From JBDTVS01 sp040007095 (GTDB lineage Bacteria > Acidobacteriota > Vicinamibacteria > Vicinamibacterales > CAVVIG01), in NCBI GenBank assembly GCA_040007095.1, contig JBDTVS010000097.1:1-48316 (forward strand): 48,316 nucleotides of DNA. The letters run 5' to 3'. This document shows positions 15,848-24,430 of the stretch, one piece after another. A program made the translations under genes and the position numbers. Each line of letters opens with the position of its first letter. The stretch's first letter is position 1. Under the pieces are notes generated by a model. The model did not search any database and was not told where the DNA came from. It saw nothing but the letters and a program-made list of their open reading frames with translations.

Positions 15848-17719
15848 ATGCCCGCCCACATCGGAATGGCCGTGTCGTCCGCGTCCCATCGCCGCGTCGT
15901 GTTCGGGCGCGCGACTCTCCCTTGGCTGACGGGTGTCGCCGCGTTATTACTGCGGAGTCACCCTCTCGAACTGGCCCCCGCCAGTCCCTGCCCCGGCCTG
16001 CTCGAGTTGATCGGCATCGCCGCCGTGCGAAGCCATCCGGACTTGACGGCCGGCGTACTGTTCGGAGCAATGCATGCCACGGCCATCGTGGCCGGTGTCG
16101 CAATGTTTGTGCGGTTGGTATCCCGCAGGAACGTGGATATGGCGGTCGCTGCGACGACTGGATTGGCACTTGGTCTCAGCCCGATGTTTGCGTCGACGTT
16201 GGCGCCGCCCTGGGAAGCGGCCGCGGTCGCGGTGTGCGCCGCAGCCGCGCTCCTGATCGGACCGCTGTGCGATCGATTGGGGCGAAGCGCCGCTGCGCCG
16301 CTCGCGATGCTTGGCGTCGCGGTCATCGGCGCTCTCCTGGTGCCGGCATGGACCGCCCTGGCGGCGATTGGCGCCGGCGCGACGGTCCTGGTCTCGTTCG
16401 AGCGCCCTCGTTTCATTCGCTGGGTTCAGGGAGCCGCGATATCGGCCGGCATCGTCTGCGCGGTGCTTGCCGTGCTCAGCGTGTTGCCGCAGAACGCCTC
16501 GGCGGGAGGTTCCAGATGGTCTGCGCTGGCAGCGTGCACGTGGCCGGTACCGGCGACCGCACGCGTCCTGGCGATACCGGGCACGATCGGGTGGCTCCTG
16601 GGGCCGTTCGCGCTGGCCCTCTCCGCACTTGGTCTTGTCGTGGAAGTGCAACGCGAGGTTGCGACTCGACGTCTGATGGTCGCGGCGCTCGGGCTCGCGT
16701 GCCTCCCTCTGGCTATCGGCAATACGCTTGGTCTTCAGATCGTGCTGGCGCCGTGCATTGTCGGTCTCTGGTTCCTCGTGGCCTCCGGTCTGCGAGAAAT
16801 CACGTCGCGGATCAGTCGTGGGCCGGTGCTCCGCATCGCGGGTGCGATCTTCCTGCTATTGGTGCCGACGCTGCAGGCTGCCCGCTTCAGCGCCGAGGAG
16901 CGCGACGATTGGGAGCGCCCGAACGGACACGAGAGCGCCACGCTCGCTCAGGTGACGGCCGGGCTCAACAGCGTGTCGCCGGATGCCACCTTTGTCGAAG
17001 AAGACTCGGTCGTCGACCTGCTGCTTCGGGCCGCGGTATTTGGTGGACGCCGGAGCGCCAAACGCTTCGTGGTGGGATCGCGGCAGACCGCATCCGTTGT
17101 GCAGGCGCTGACGCACGGACCTGTGTACGCGTTCCCGAAAGGGCGCGAAGATCTCAGCAAGCGCGGATTTACCACAGCGGCGGTCGAGGTCACGATGCGT
17201 CTGCCCGGAGACGATCGGGCCAAAATTACCGGCCTCGCGGTGGTCACCGGCTCTCGACCGTGCCAGACCGTCGGGGCTGACTGGATCGATCTCGCCGGCG
17301 GCTTTCCGAGCGGACGCATGGCGCTCGCGGCTGACACTGACGCGGCACACGGCCCCCTGGTCCTATTTCTCGGCGGCTCGAATGCCGTCGAGCCTCATCC
17401 AGACGCCTGGCCTGCCCGAACCACTCGCGGCTTTCGGTTCGCGGTGTTCGATCGGCGCACGGGAAACCCCTCTGAGCGACTCGAGGAAGCGCGCTTGCAC
17501 GGTTTGGCGACCGAACACCGCGTTCTGACGATGCCCTTCGTGATGCGCCTGCTGCTTCATCGAACGCCTCGTGCCCCGCTGGCGCTGGCGGTGACCCTCG
17601 GCGCCCCGTTCCCCGTGGCCGTGGCCAGGCTTCAAGCAGGCGTCGTCGAAACAGGCCACCTGATGCTTTGCGATGCGCCCGAGGTCGATATCGCCCCGTT
17701 CGGCTCGCGCGCGCCCTAG
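15848..17719 (+). CDS. Large membrane protein, GT-C-like, unknown
   Basis: A 623-residue protein with about ten helices to residue 340 and a soluble C-terminal domain (ERDDWERPNGHESATLA to the end). The N-terminal loop (ELAPASPCPGLLELIGIAAVRSHPDL) lacks a clear catalytic Asp pair, so it may be a degenerate or different GT-C-like protein; DUF2723-type proteins have a similar shape. ATG 15848 is six bases from the divergent gene start, and ATG 15866 is an alternative. A TACTAT box lies at 15844-15849, which fits the second start better. No partner gene follows on the same strand. Confidence 0.7.
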   Translation: MPAHIGMAVSSASHRRVVFGRATLPWLTGVAALLLRSHPLELAPASPCPGLLELIGIAAVRSHPDLTAGVLFGAMHATAIVAGVAMFVRLVSRRNVDMAVAATTGLALGLSPMFASTLAPPWEAAAVAVCAAAALLIGPLCDRLGRSAAAPLAMLGVAVIGALLVPAWTALAAIGAGATVLVSFERPRFIRWVQGAAISAGIVCAVLAVLSVLPQNASAGGSRWSALAACTWPVPATARVLAIPGTIGWLLGPFALALSALGLVVEVQREVATRRLMVAALGLACLPLAIGNTLGLQIVLAPCIVGLWFLVASGLREITSRISRGPVLRIAGAIFLLLVPTLQAARFSAEERDDWERPNGHESATLAQVTAGLNSVSPDATFVEEDSVVDLLLRAAVFGGRRSAKRFVVGSRQTASVVQALTHGPVYAFPKGREDLSKRGFTTAAVEVTMRLPGDDRAKITGLAVVTGSRPCQTVGADWIDLAGGFPSGRMALAADTDAAHGPLVLFLGGSNAVEPHPDAWPARTTRGFRFAVFDRRTGNPSERLEEARLHGLATEHRVLTMPFVMRLLLHRTPRAPLALAVTLGAPFPVAVARLQAGVVETGHLMLCDAPEVDIAPFGSRAP

Positions 17720-17808
17720 CAGACACGAAGTGTGGTTGACCACTTAATTTCTTGCTGTGCTCTCACGCTCGGATGCTGCTTAGGACCGTACAAGCTGCGC
17801 GGCAAGCG

Positions 17809-19854
17809 CTACTTGTCCAGCGGCGCCTGCGACCACTCGGTAGTTTCGCTGTCGACGTAGTCGGGGACGAGACGAATCCGCGCGCCAAGGAAACGACTAT
17901 CGCTCGCGCCGGGCGCCTCGAGGAACGGCAGGAATCCCGACGTGGTGGCAATCGACACCACATAGACGAAGCTCGTCGGCTGTTCCTGCCGATGGTATGG
18001 CACGCCATCCTCTACGGCCAGGTTCAGGCGCGCGACTTCCGCGGGCTGCATGACGAGGGTGCGCGATTCCCGGCCGGTCGATACCGTGACCCGGTCCTCT
18101 CTGGCGCCATTTTGAATCTCGATCATCAGGTTGGTGATCGCCTTGGTCACAAATAGTCCGCCGCCCGCCGGCTCCACCGGCGCACGCAGGATCACTTCCG
18201 TGCGCGACTTCCCTTTCACCCAGAACGCATCACCTTCGGGATCGTACGCATTGTCGTCTGGAAAATAGGCCAGCACCGGCGGGGTGCCGCCCAGCAGACG
18301 CTTGGAGCGATCCGCGTGGGCCGCAACCGGCAGATCGTTCAACAGCGTCAGTTCAATCGGCAGCCAGCGCAGCGGTCCCGACTTCGCGTGTTCTCCAGGA
18401 TTGAACGACGAGTAGAAGGGATTCAGGACGATCTTGGCGGTGAAGAGCGCGCCCACGACGAGTCCGACAAATGCGGTGCCGAAACCGCGCAACGCTGGCG
18501 TCAGGAAAAGAAACAGCGGATAGAAGCTGAGAAAATAGCGGTTGCCGACCGGGCCGCCGCCGCCGGAATACGTGAACGGGGTCAGCAACAGCAGGGTCAC
18601 GACCGCGACGCCGATCGTCGCGACAATCAGCCACTGCCACAGTTGCCGCCGAGGCATCACGAGGAACAACAACAGGCTCAGTAAACCCGGGAAGAAGTAG
18701 GGCATGAATCCGCTGAATCGACCGAAGACGAAGTAGACCAGGTTGTGGCGAAACACCGTGAGCGTGTGCCGATTCAACAGCACGCCGGTCGGCAGCACGG
18801 CCTCTCGCCGATCGGACGGATTGATGCTCTCGAACGTCTCGCGATCGTTGGCAAACGGAAAGCCCGTGAAGCTGTAGAACGTCTTGCGGTCTCCACCCTG
18901 GTAGTTGAACTCGCCCGAGATCGCGGCGTTGCCGGCAAACAAGGCGCCGGTGGTCAAGGCCCAGGCCAGCGCCATGGCAGAGGCGTGCCACCAGCGGCGT
19001 TTCAGAATGGCCATCGCGCACAGCGGGAGCATGAGCACGGCGTGGGTGAGCTTCGAGAACGTCACCACACCGAGCAGGATCGCCGCCGCGTAGTCGGCGC
19101 CGCGGCCGCGCAGGAAGCGGCCCCACCGGGTCTGTGGCGTGTCGGTGGCGACTTCCTTGTACGTCCAGAGAAAGAACGCGTAGAGGACCACCGAGAAGTT
19201 GAACAGTTCGGGAATGAGCCACACGACGTGCACGGGCACCACGGACGCAGCCAGGAACACGGTGGCAAAGGCGACTGCCGCGCGTGGAGATGCGGCGAAC
19301 GCGGAGAGGAACGTACAGGCCACGAACAGATCGAGGCTGAGGAGAAGGGCGTGCAGCACCAGAAAACCGTTGGTGCCGAACACGAACACGAAAGGCGCCG
19401 CCACGAGCGGGTAGATGTAGGACTTGGCGTAGTACAGCCGGGTCCGTACGGGATCGTCTACCTTGCGCCAGCGCACAAACGGAAACGACGCCGCCCGCCG
19501 AAGGGAGCTGACCTTTCCGCGTTTCAGAAAGATCCCCTCGGGACCGGGGAATTCCTCCCAGATGCGAATGAGATCCTTGCGCTCGAACGCGAAGTCGAAG
19601 TCGCGCGCCAGGCTGTGTCCGAGGCTGTAGTAGGTCGCCTCGTCGCCTTTGTAGCCGTGCGCGGCCTTGGGAAAATCAACCGTCACCGCGAAGGTCAGCA
19701 GCACCACGAGCAGGCCAACCGAGCAGACGGCTCCCAGGTTGCTTCCGGCCGGCGGCCTGGCCGAGGGCTTGGCCGACGGCTTGGCCGACGGGACGGGCAC
19801 GAGAACATCGTCGTGCGTGGATCCCGGCGCCCCTGCGATCCGGGCCTCCGTCAC
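17809..19854 (-). CDS. GT-C-like multispanning membrane protein
   Basis: A 681-residue protein. A Pro/Lys-rich cytoplasmic stretch (residues 22-38) is followed by the first helix and the loop HGYKGDEATYYSLGHSLARD, with the Asp-Glu pair D71-E72 expected of GT39/PMT-like transferases that use lipid-linked sugar. About ten more helices follow, then a 150-residue C-terminal domain (beta-rich, VILRAPVEPAGGGLFV). It starts with GTG 19854, overlapping the upstream GT4 by four bases (GTGA), so the two are coupled. The Pro/Lys stretch is encoded by a 12-base tandem repeat. Confidence 0.8.
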   Translation of the reverse strand: MTEARIAGAPGSTHDDVLVPVPSAKPSAKPSARPPAGSNLGAVCSVGLLVVLLTFAVTVDFPKAAHGYKGDEATYYSLGHSLARDFDFAFERKDLIRIWEEFPGPEGIFLKRGKVSSLRRAASFPFVRWRKVDDPVRTRLYYAKSYIYPLVAAPFVFVFGTNGFLVLHALLLSLDLFVACTFLSAFAASPRAAVAFATVFLAASVVPVHVVWLIPELFNFSVVLYAFFLWTYKEVATDTPQTRWGRFLRGRGADYAAAILLGVVTFSKLTHAVLMLPLCAMAILKRRWWHASAMALAWALTTGALFAGNAAISGEFNYQGGDRKTFYSFTGFPFANDRETFESINPSDRREAVLPTGVLLNRHTLTVFRHNLVYFVFGRFSGFMPYFFPGLLSLLLFLVMPRRQLWQWLIVATIGVAVVTLLLLTPFTYSGGGGPVGNRYFLSFYPLFLFLTPALRGFGTAFVGLVVGALFTAKIVLNPFYSSFNPGEHAKSGPLRWLPIELTLLNDLPVAAHADRSKRLLGGTPPVLAYFPDDNAYDPEGDAFWVKGKSRTEVILRAPVEPAGGGLFVTKAITNLMIEIQNGAREDRVTVSTGRESRTLVMQPAEVARLNLAVEDGVPYHRQEQPTSFVYVVSIATTSGFLPFLEAPGASDSRFLGARIRLVPDYVDSETTEWSQAPLDK
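19757..19792. repeat. 12-base in-frame tandem repeat
   Basis: Three copies close to TTGGCCGACGGC (plus strand), encoding S-A-K-P / S-A-R-P in the N-terminal tail of the 17809 protein. Confidence 0.85.
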
Positions 19855-21053
19855 GCCGACACGCCGGAGTGGAGAAAGGCCAGATCGGCCTGAAGAACGC
19901 CTTGACGATGGGTGGCGCGCGAGGTCTCGGCCAGCAGCGTATACAGCCGTTCCATCTTGCGGACGAACATGCCGATATCGTATTGCCGGCCCGTCCGCCT
20001 GGCCATCGCACTCAATCGGGCCCGCTCCGCCGGGCGATCGAGCGCCCAGATGATCTTGTCCGCCAGGGCCGCGGCGTTGCGCTTCGGCACAATCAACGCG
20101 TCCTGATCGTCGGTGAGAATGTCGAGCAGTCCATCGGCATCGGTCGCGACGATCGCCTTCCCCATCGCCAGGGCTTCGAAGGCCGTCAGCGGCGTCCCTT
20201 CCCAGAGCGACGGAAAGACGCTCAGATCGAACGCGGACAGCGTTCGCGCGATGTCGCGCCAGAAACCGGCGAACACGAATCGATCGCCGAGACCAAGCGC
20301 CGCAGCCTGCGCCTGCAGATCGCCCAGCAGTGGGCCCTCGCCGACCACGAAAAAGCGCGCAGCCGGCCGCTCGGCCACGACCCGCGCCGCGGCCTCGACC
20401 AGGTACGAGTTCCCCTTCGATTCGTGGAGCCGCGTGATGGTGCCGACGGCCTGTTCGCCGTCGCGGATGCCGAGCTCGCGGCGGGCCTCGGCAATCTCCG
20501 CCGCGCTTCGCTCGCGGCTGAACTCCTCGAGCGGCACGCCCAGATACACGACCTTCACCTTCGACGGCCTCACCTGCCGCGCCTGGACGACGAACTCGGC
20601 CGTGCTGTTCGAGACCGCGAGGGCGATGTCGGTAAAGGGCTCGAGTCCCCGGTCGGCCACCTTCTGGAACCAGGGGGTATCGGTCAGGTTGGCGTGCTCG
20701 TGGAGAATGGTCGGCAAACGGCGCATTGCGCCTGCCATCCGGCCGAACGTGGTCGCGCCGTATCCATGGAGATGCAGGACATCGATTCGTTGACGATCGA
20801 TAATCGCCAGAAGATCCCGGAGGGTCCAGGGGTCGAATTTCGAGCGATTCAAATATGTAATGTCGATACCAAGACTGTCGAGTGTCTCTTCCGAGAGGTC
20901 CTTCTTGCGCAGGCTGACCAGCGACACGCGGAAGCGGTCCCGATCGAAGCGGGGGATCATCCAGCCAAACAGCCGTTTTACGCCGTGCATCCGCGAGCTT
21001 TCCCAGCCCAGATGATCACAGACTTGAAGAACGTTGAGGGTTCGGGGACTCAT
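19851..21053 (-). CDS. Glycosyltransferase family 4
   Basis: A 400-residue GT-B enzyme. N-terminal LQVCDHLGWESSRMHGVKRL and DVLHLHGYGATTFGRMAG; donor domain GTITRLHESKGNSYLVEAA near 220, VVGEGPLLGDLQ near 250 and the E-x7-E type site in SLWEGTPLTAFEALAMGKAIVATD near 303. It is close to PimB/WsaF-type enzymes; the substrate is unknown. ATG 21053 is used because upstream residues of the open frame are not family-like and a TATAAT box lies at 21100-21105. Coupled by overlap to the GT-C-like gene downstream, so the two probably act in one pathway. Confidence 0.9.
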   Translation of the reverse strand: MSPRTLNVLQVCDHLGWESSRMHGVKRLFGWMIPRFDRDRFRVSLVSLRKKDLSEETLDSLGIDITYLNRSKFDPWTLRDLLAIIDRQRIDVLHLHGYGATTFGRMAGAMRRLPTILHEHANLTDTPWFQKVADRGLEPFTDIALAVSNSTAEFVVQARQVRPSKVKVVYLGVPLEEFSRERSAAEIAEARRELGIRDGEQAVGTITRLHESKGNSYLVEAAARVVAERPAARFFVVGEGPLLGDLQAQAAALGLGDRFVFAGFWRDIARTLSAFDLSVFPSLWEGTPLTAFEALAMGKAIVATDADGLLDILTDDQDALIVPKRNAAALADKIIWALDRPAERARLSAMARRTGRQYDIGMFVRKMERLYTLLAETSRATHRQGVLQADLAFLHSGVSA

Positions 21054-21099
21054 GGCACAGATCGGGCTGGGGTGTGAAACCGGCCAATGACCGCCGAGG

Positions 21100-21105
21100 A
21101 TTATA
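21100..21105 (-). promoter_or_regulatory. TATAAT box upstream of the 21053 GT4
   Basis: A perfect -10 hexamer on the minus strand, giving a leader of about 40 bases. No convincing -35. Confidence 0.45.
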
Positions 21106-21195
21106 GCGTAGCGAGCCCGACGCACCGTGTCGGCGCCCCGGCCGCTCCTTCCTGAACCCCGAGTGGACGCCTTTCCTGCCAGTGGTGGGCTCGAC

Positions 21196-21210
21196 GAACT
21201 CGGTGAGTTC
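21196..21210. repeat. Perfect short inverted repeat in a long intergenic region
   Basis: GAACTC / GAGTTC with a 3-base spacer. It lies in the 451-base gap 21054-21504, which has no credible gene. It could be an operator; its position, 33 bases before a TTGACA box, is suggestive only. Confidence 0.35.
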
Positions 21211-21242
21211 CAAACTGACCGTGCACTCGGTACTGATCGTGC

Positions 21243-21272
21243 TTGACAGAATCGCGAAAGCCCAACTACGAT
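21243..21272 (+). promoter_or_regulatory. Candidate promoter for the 21505 lipoprotein
   Basis: TTGACA (21243-21248), 18-base spacer, TACGAT (21267-21272). It is the best -35/-10 pair in the gap and predicts a leader of about 225 bases. Confidence 0.5.
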
Positions 21273-21437
21273 TCGCTTCCCAATCGTTAGTTCTTCCAGT
21301 CGGGTCCCCAGCCTGACTCGTTCGCCAACAGGAAGCTCCATGAGCCATGCCTCACCAGGCGAGGGCTCGGGGTTGCGTGTAAGGCCTCAGCCCGTCGGCG
21401 GCTTCGTGCAGTGTGGGCCCGGCCAACCACATCCGAG

Positions 21438-21455
21438 CGGCTTTGCGTAAAGCCG
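21438..21455 (+). promoter_or_regulatory. Hairpin in the predicted 5' leader
   Basis: Perfect 7-bp stem CGGCTTT / AAAGCCG with a GCGT loop, 50 bases before the lipoprotein start. It does not match a riboswitch consensus I know. Confidence 0.4.
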
Positions 21456-21504
21456 ACGGCGGCGCGGCCGATAGTAGGACGTGGACCGAAGAGACCGATT
21501 TCCA

Positions 21505-22677
21505 ATGAAGAACTCACGATTTCTGACACTGGGGTTGTCGCCGCTGCTGCTGTTGGTGGGTGCCTGCGCGGCGTCCAAGAGCGCCAATCCTCTCAGTCCG
21601 ACAATCGCCGGACCAATTCCCGGCGTCGCGATTACTGCCCCGACCCCGATCGAGCCCAATAGCACGAAAGTGGCGGTCGACAAGCAGCCAGTGACGCTCC
21701 TGCTGGAGAATGCCGCGACGTCCGGCCCGCGGCCTCTGAGCTACGTGTTCGAGGTGGCCACCGACGCCGGCTTCACCAACAAGGTCTTCATGCGCGAGGG
21801 CGTGGCGCCAGGCGAGAACGGCCGCACGACGTTACGGCTGCCCGACCCGCTGGCGGCAGGTCGGACCTACTACTGGCGCGGCCACGCCGAGGACGGCGCG
21901 AACGTGGGTCCGTATTCGTCGGGTGCCAACTTCGAGGTTTTTGTTCCGATCGTGATTGACCGTCCGACGCCGCTCTCGCCCATCAACGATGTCCGGGTCG
22001 ACACGCTCCATCCGACCTTTACGTTTGCCAACGCGCCGCACTCCGGGCCCGTCGGGCCAATCACCTACGTCATCGAGGTGTCCGACACCGACTCGTTTGC
22101 CAACCGGCTCGCCATCTGGACCCTCGGTGAGCAGCCCGGACAGACCAGTCTGGTATCGCCGCAGGACGGGATCTACGATCGCCAGGTCTTCTGGCACGTC
22201 CGGGCCTTCGATCCCACCACCACTGGTCCGTGGTCGGTGACACAGGTCTTCCGAACGCCCTTGCCGCCACCGCCGCCGCCCACACCCACGCCCACACCGT
22301 CGCCGACGCCTGGGGGTGCCGGGAACCACGTCGGCCCTGGCCCGCTGAGCGAAGATCGGGCGCGGCAGGTGGTGTTTGCAACAGGCGCTGAGTTTCCCCA
22401 TCTGACGCGGGTGTTTGGGAGCGACGGAGAAGCCCTCAGCGCGGCGTCGGAATTGCTCGATCGGACGATTTGGCATCTGCAACTCGCCGGCTATCAGTCT
22501 GGGCGCCAGCGGAATCCATCGGGCCTGGTCTCGGACGACAAGCTCACGATCTTCATCAACGGGTCGTGGCACATCTACGACGTCTTCAGCCTGGGCTTCG
22601 CCGGCCGGGCGACCACGGTGCAATTCGTGGAACTGACCGGCGCGAGTTACGTCCCAACCTCGGGTCGGCCTGACTGA
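21505..22677 (+). CDS. Lipoprotein with fibronectin-III-like domains (FN3 lipoprotein 1)
   Basis: A 390-residue lipoprotein: signal peptide, lipobox LVGAC with Cys21, then two FN3-like beta domains (residues about 45-150 and 155-255; the first ends YYWRGHAEDGANVGPYSSGANF). A Pro/Thr linker near 258-275 leads to a C-terminal domain (VFATGAEFPHLTRVFGSDGEAL, DDKLTIFINGSWHIYDVFSLG) that I do not recognise. The front end is shared with the lipoproteins at 23072, 27799 and 29123; the tail is not. ATG 21505 is chosen over GTG 21481 because it begins the signal peptide. Presumably displayed on the outer membrane. Confidence 0.8.
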   Translation: MKNSRFLTLGLSPLLLLVGACAASKSANPLSPTIAGPIPGVAITAPTPIEPNSTKVAVDKQPVTLLLENAATSGPRPLSYVFEVATDAGFTNKVFMREGVAPGENGRTTLRLPDPLAAGRTYYWRGHAEDGANVGPYSSGANFEVFVPIVIDRPTPLSPINDVRVDTLHPTFTFANAPHSGPVGPITYVIEVSDTDSFANRLAIWTLGEQPGQTSLVSPQDGIYDRQVFWHVRAFDPTTTGPWSVTQVFRTPLPPPPPPTPTPTPSPTPGGAGNHVGPGPLSEDRARQVVFATGAEFPHLTRVFGSDGEALSAASELLDRTIWHLQLAGYQSGRQRNPSGLVSDDKLTIFINGSWHIYDVFSLGFAGRATTVQFVELTGASYVPTSGRPD

Positions 22678-22696
22678 GGTTCGGTCAACCTGACGC

Positions 22697-22724
22697 GACG
22701 AGGCGGTCATCGCCGTCTCGTCGT
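22697..22724 (+). terminator. Hairpin after FN3 lipoprotein 1
   Basis: Outer stem CGACGA / TCGTCG and inner stem GGCG / CGCC with a short bulge, 20 bases after the stop. No T-run. Confidence 0.45.
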
Positions 22725-22766
22725 GCGAGCTCGAACGTCGGAGCGCCAGGATCGTTCTTCTCTCGC

Positions 22767-23038
22767 ATAACACGAAGAAAGCGCAGAGCCTGAATCCTCC
22801 CCCACCGGGCGCGGGGACACAAGATGCCGGCGCTCTGTGTGCCGTCGGGCTATCGTGATCCGGTCAGCGCGATCCGGTTAGCGTGATCCGGTTAGAACTT
22901 CTCAGCAGAGGAACGCACAAACGGCGGCGAGGCCTGCAGCCATTGAAGCGGTTCGCGTAACGCGGCCGCGAACCACCACTCAGCCTCCGTGGCCTTTGTG
23001 CGTTCTGTGGTCTTCGTACCCTCGCGATTTCATGGTTG
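22767..23038. repeat. Diverged CAC-type inverted repeat between convergent lipoprotein genes
   Basis: The left arm starts near 22767 (CACGAAGAAAGCGCAGAG) and the right arm near 22986-23038 carries the complementary sense (CCTTTGTGCG, TTCTGTGGTCTTCGT). The arms are about 190 bases apart and diverged. The whole gap 22678-23071 has no gene; it also holds the 14-base tandem repeat at 22854. Confidence 0.5.
22854..22895. repeat. 14-base tandem repeat, three copies
   Basis: Three consecutive units close to CGTGATCCGGTTAG, differing at one or two bases. Intergenic. Confidence 0.85.
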
Positions 23039-23071
23039 CATCCTGCCTGGAGAAACAACCAGGACAAACCA

Positions 23072-24172
23072 TTACCTGTTGGCGAAATCGGGCCGCGGGT
23101 TCCGGGAGACCCACACCTGCCGGATCACAATCCCCGGGGCCGTCTGGGAATCCGGACCGCTCCGCGTCTCCGGCGAACCGAGGAACACCTTGAGCGGATT
23201 CGCGTCGTAGACCCCGAGCAATGCCCGGTTGAAGTCGTAGACGTTGCGTCCGGACACGCCGCCCTCGTTGATCGTCAGCCTGAAGTCTGAGGCCCAGGTG
23301 GCCCGCCAGAAGTACGTGCTGGAGGGCTGAAAGGCCACAAATCGCCGCTCGTCGCCGACTGTTTCGATCGCCCCATCGCTCGCGATGACACGCCACGCGA
23401 TGGAGCCCGGCTCGGAGGTGCCGCGCTTCTCGATCGTGAATCGCCGGGCGTTCGTCGTGATGTCGTCGTAGCCCTGGCTCATCGAAAACACCTTCGTCTT
23501 CAGGCCGGCCGCGCCCGGAACGATGTTCGTCATGAGTACCGAAAACTCGCCGGCAGTGAGCGGTGCGCCCATGTCGTAGCTGACATAGCTGGTCTGGTCG
23601 TCGAGCCGGATGCCGACGCCGGGAAGGAACGTGACCGGTCCGTGAATGGTGCCGACCGTCTTGCCCTTCGTCAACGGGTCGTAGAGCTCGTTGCCCCTGA
23701 TGTAGCCGTCAGGCTCGGTGACCGCTGTCATGAAAGAAGCCCGCGTTGACCACGGGCCAAAGCTCCCCTGATATTCCGCGCGTGCCTGCCAGGTGAACGT
23801 CTGATCGCCGTCGAGCGTCGCGGACACCACGTGTGACGTCGTGGACGCTCCGGCGGCGACGTTCGGCGAGGTGTAGACCTTCAGGCCGGCCGCGTTGTAG
23901 ACCTCGAACTTGTAGGTGAGGGGCACGCCGGAGACGAAAGGGGTCGTCGAATTGGCGATGAGCAGCGTGATCGCAGCGCCAAAGGTCAACCTCACGCTGT
24001 TGACCGGCGCTTGAGCCGACGGAGCCGTGGCTTTGAGCGTGGACCCATCCGGGGCCGCGTCGATCTTCGCCGGGTTGACGCTGCTTGGTGAGGACGGACT
24101 TGTCGACTGCCTGGCGCACGACGTGGCCAGGGCCAGCACACACACGACCGGAACGATCAACAGTCTTCGCAT
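23072..24172 (-). CDS. Lipoprotein with FN3-like domain (FN3 lipoprotein 2)
   Basis: A 366-residue lipoprotein, lipobox ATSC with Cys19, Ser/Pro-rich linker, then KIDAAPDGSTLKATAPSAQ and an FN3-like domain ending FTWQARAEYQGSFGPWSTRASF near 145. The C-terminal 210 residues start DGYIRGNELYDPLTKGKTVG and look like a beta-sandwich (concanavalin/LamG-like), ending RPDFANR. It is a clear paralogue of the 29123 lipoprotein throughout. ATG 24172 has an AGAAGG Shine-Dalgarno; a GTG two codons upstream is possible. It is divergent from the AT-hook/RHH gene, which may regulate it. Confidence 0.8.
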   Translation of the reverse strand: MRRLLIVPVVCVLALATSCARQSTSPSSPSSVNPAKIDAAPDGSTLKATAPSAQAPVNSVRLTFGAAITLLIANSTTPFVSGVPLTYKFEVYNAAGLKVYTSPNVAAGASTTSHVVSATLDGDQTFTWQARAEYQGSFGPWSTRASFMTAVTEPDGYIRGNELYDPLTKGKTVGTIHGPVTFLPGVGIRLDDQTSYVSYDMGAPLTAGEFSVLMTNIVPGAAGLKTKVFSMSQGYDDITTNARRFTIEKRGTSEPGSIAWRVIASDGAIETVGDERRFVAFQPSSTYFWRATWASDFRLTINEGGVSGRNVYDFNRALLGVYDANPLKVFLGSPETRSGPDSQTAPGIVIRQVWVSRNPRPDFANR

Positions 24173-24391
24173 GGTCACAGAACCTTCTTGAAGGGTAATC
24201 TTCGTATCGAGCGTCTCGGCGGGATCCCGTGCTACCCGTTCTTCACTGGTCAGCCATGGACGCGCTTGGAGGGAACGGTCGGAGCATCTACTGATGGGTA
24301 TCTATCAACTGACGATGTCCCGCTCCGGCTGGCGGCGAATGGTGAGCCACAGTTCGCTGCACCGGCTCGGCAGGTCGTACTAATTCTATGG

Positions 24392-24418
24392 GATATTAGC
24401 TTTTTGACGTGATATTAT
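24392..24418 (+). promoter_or_regulatory. AT-rich control region with two GATATTA direct repeats
   Basis: GATATTA at 24392-24398 and 24411-24417, 19 bases apart, in an AT-rich island between the divergent lipoprotein and regulator genes. TATTAT (24413-24418) can serve as a -10 box. Direct heptamers about two turns apart suit a ribbon-helix-helix protein, so self-regulation is plausible. Confidence 0.4.
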
Positions 24419-24430
24419 CAATGAAAATAG

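Noticed and set aside
21279..21504. A c-di-GMP or other known riboswitch in the lipoprotein 1 leader
   Set aside because: A GCGT-loop hairpin and GC-rich arms looked suggestive, but the conserved sequence cores of class I and II c-di-GMP, fluoride or cobalamin switches are not present.
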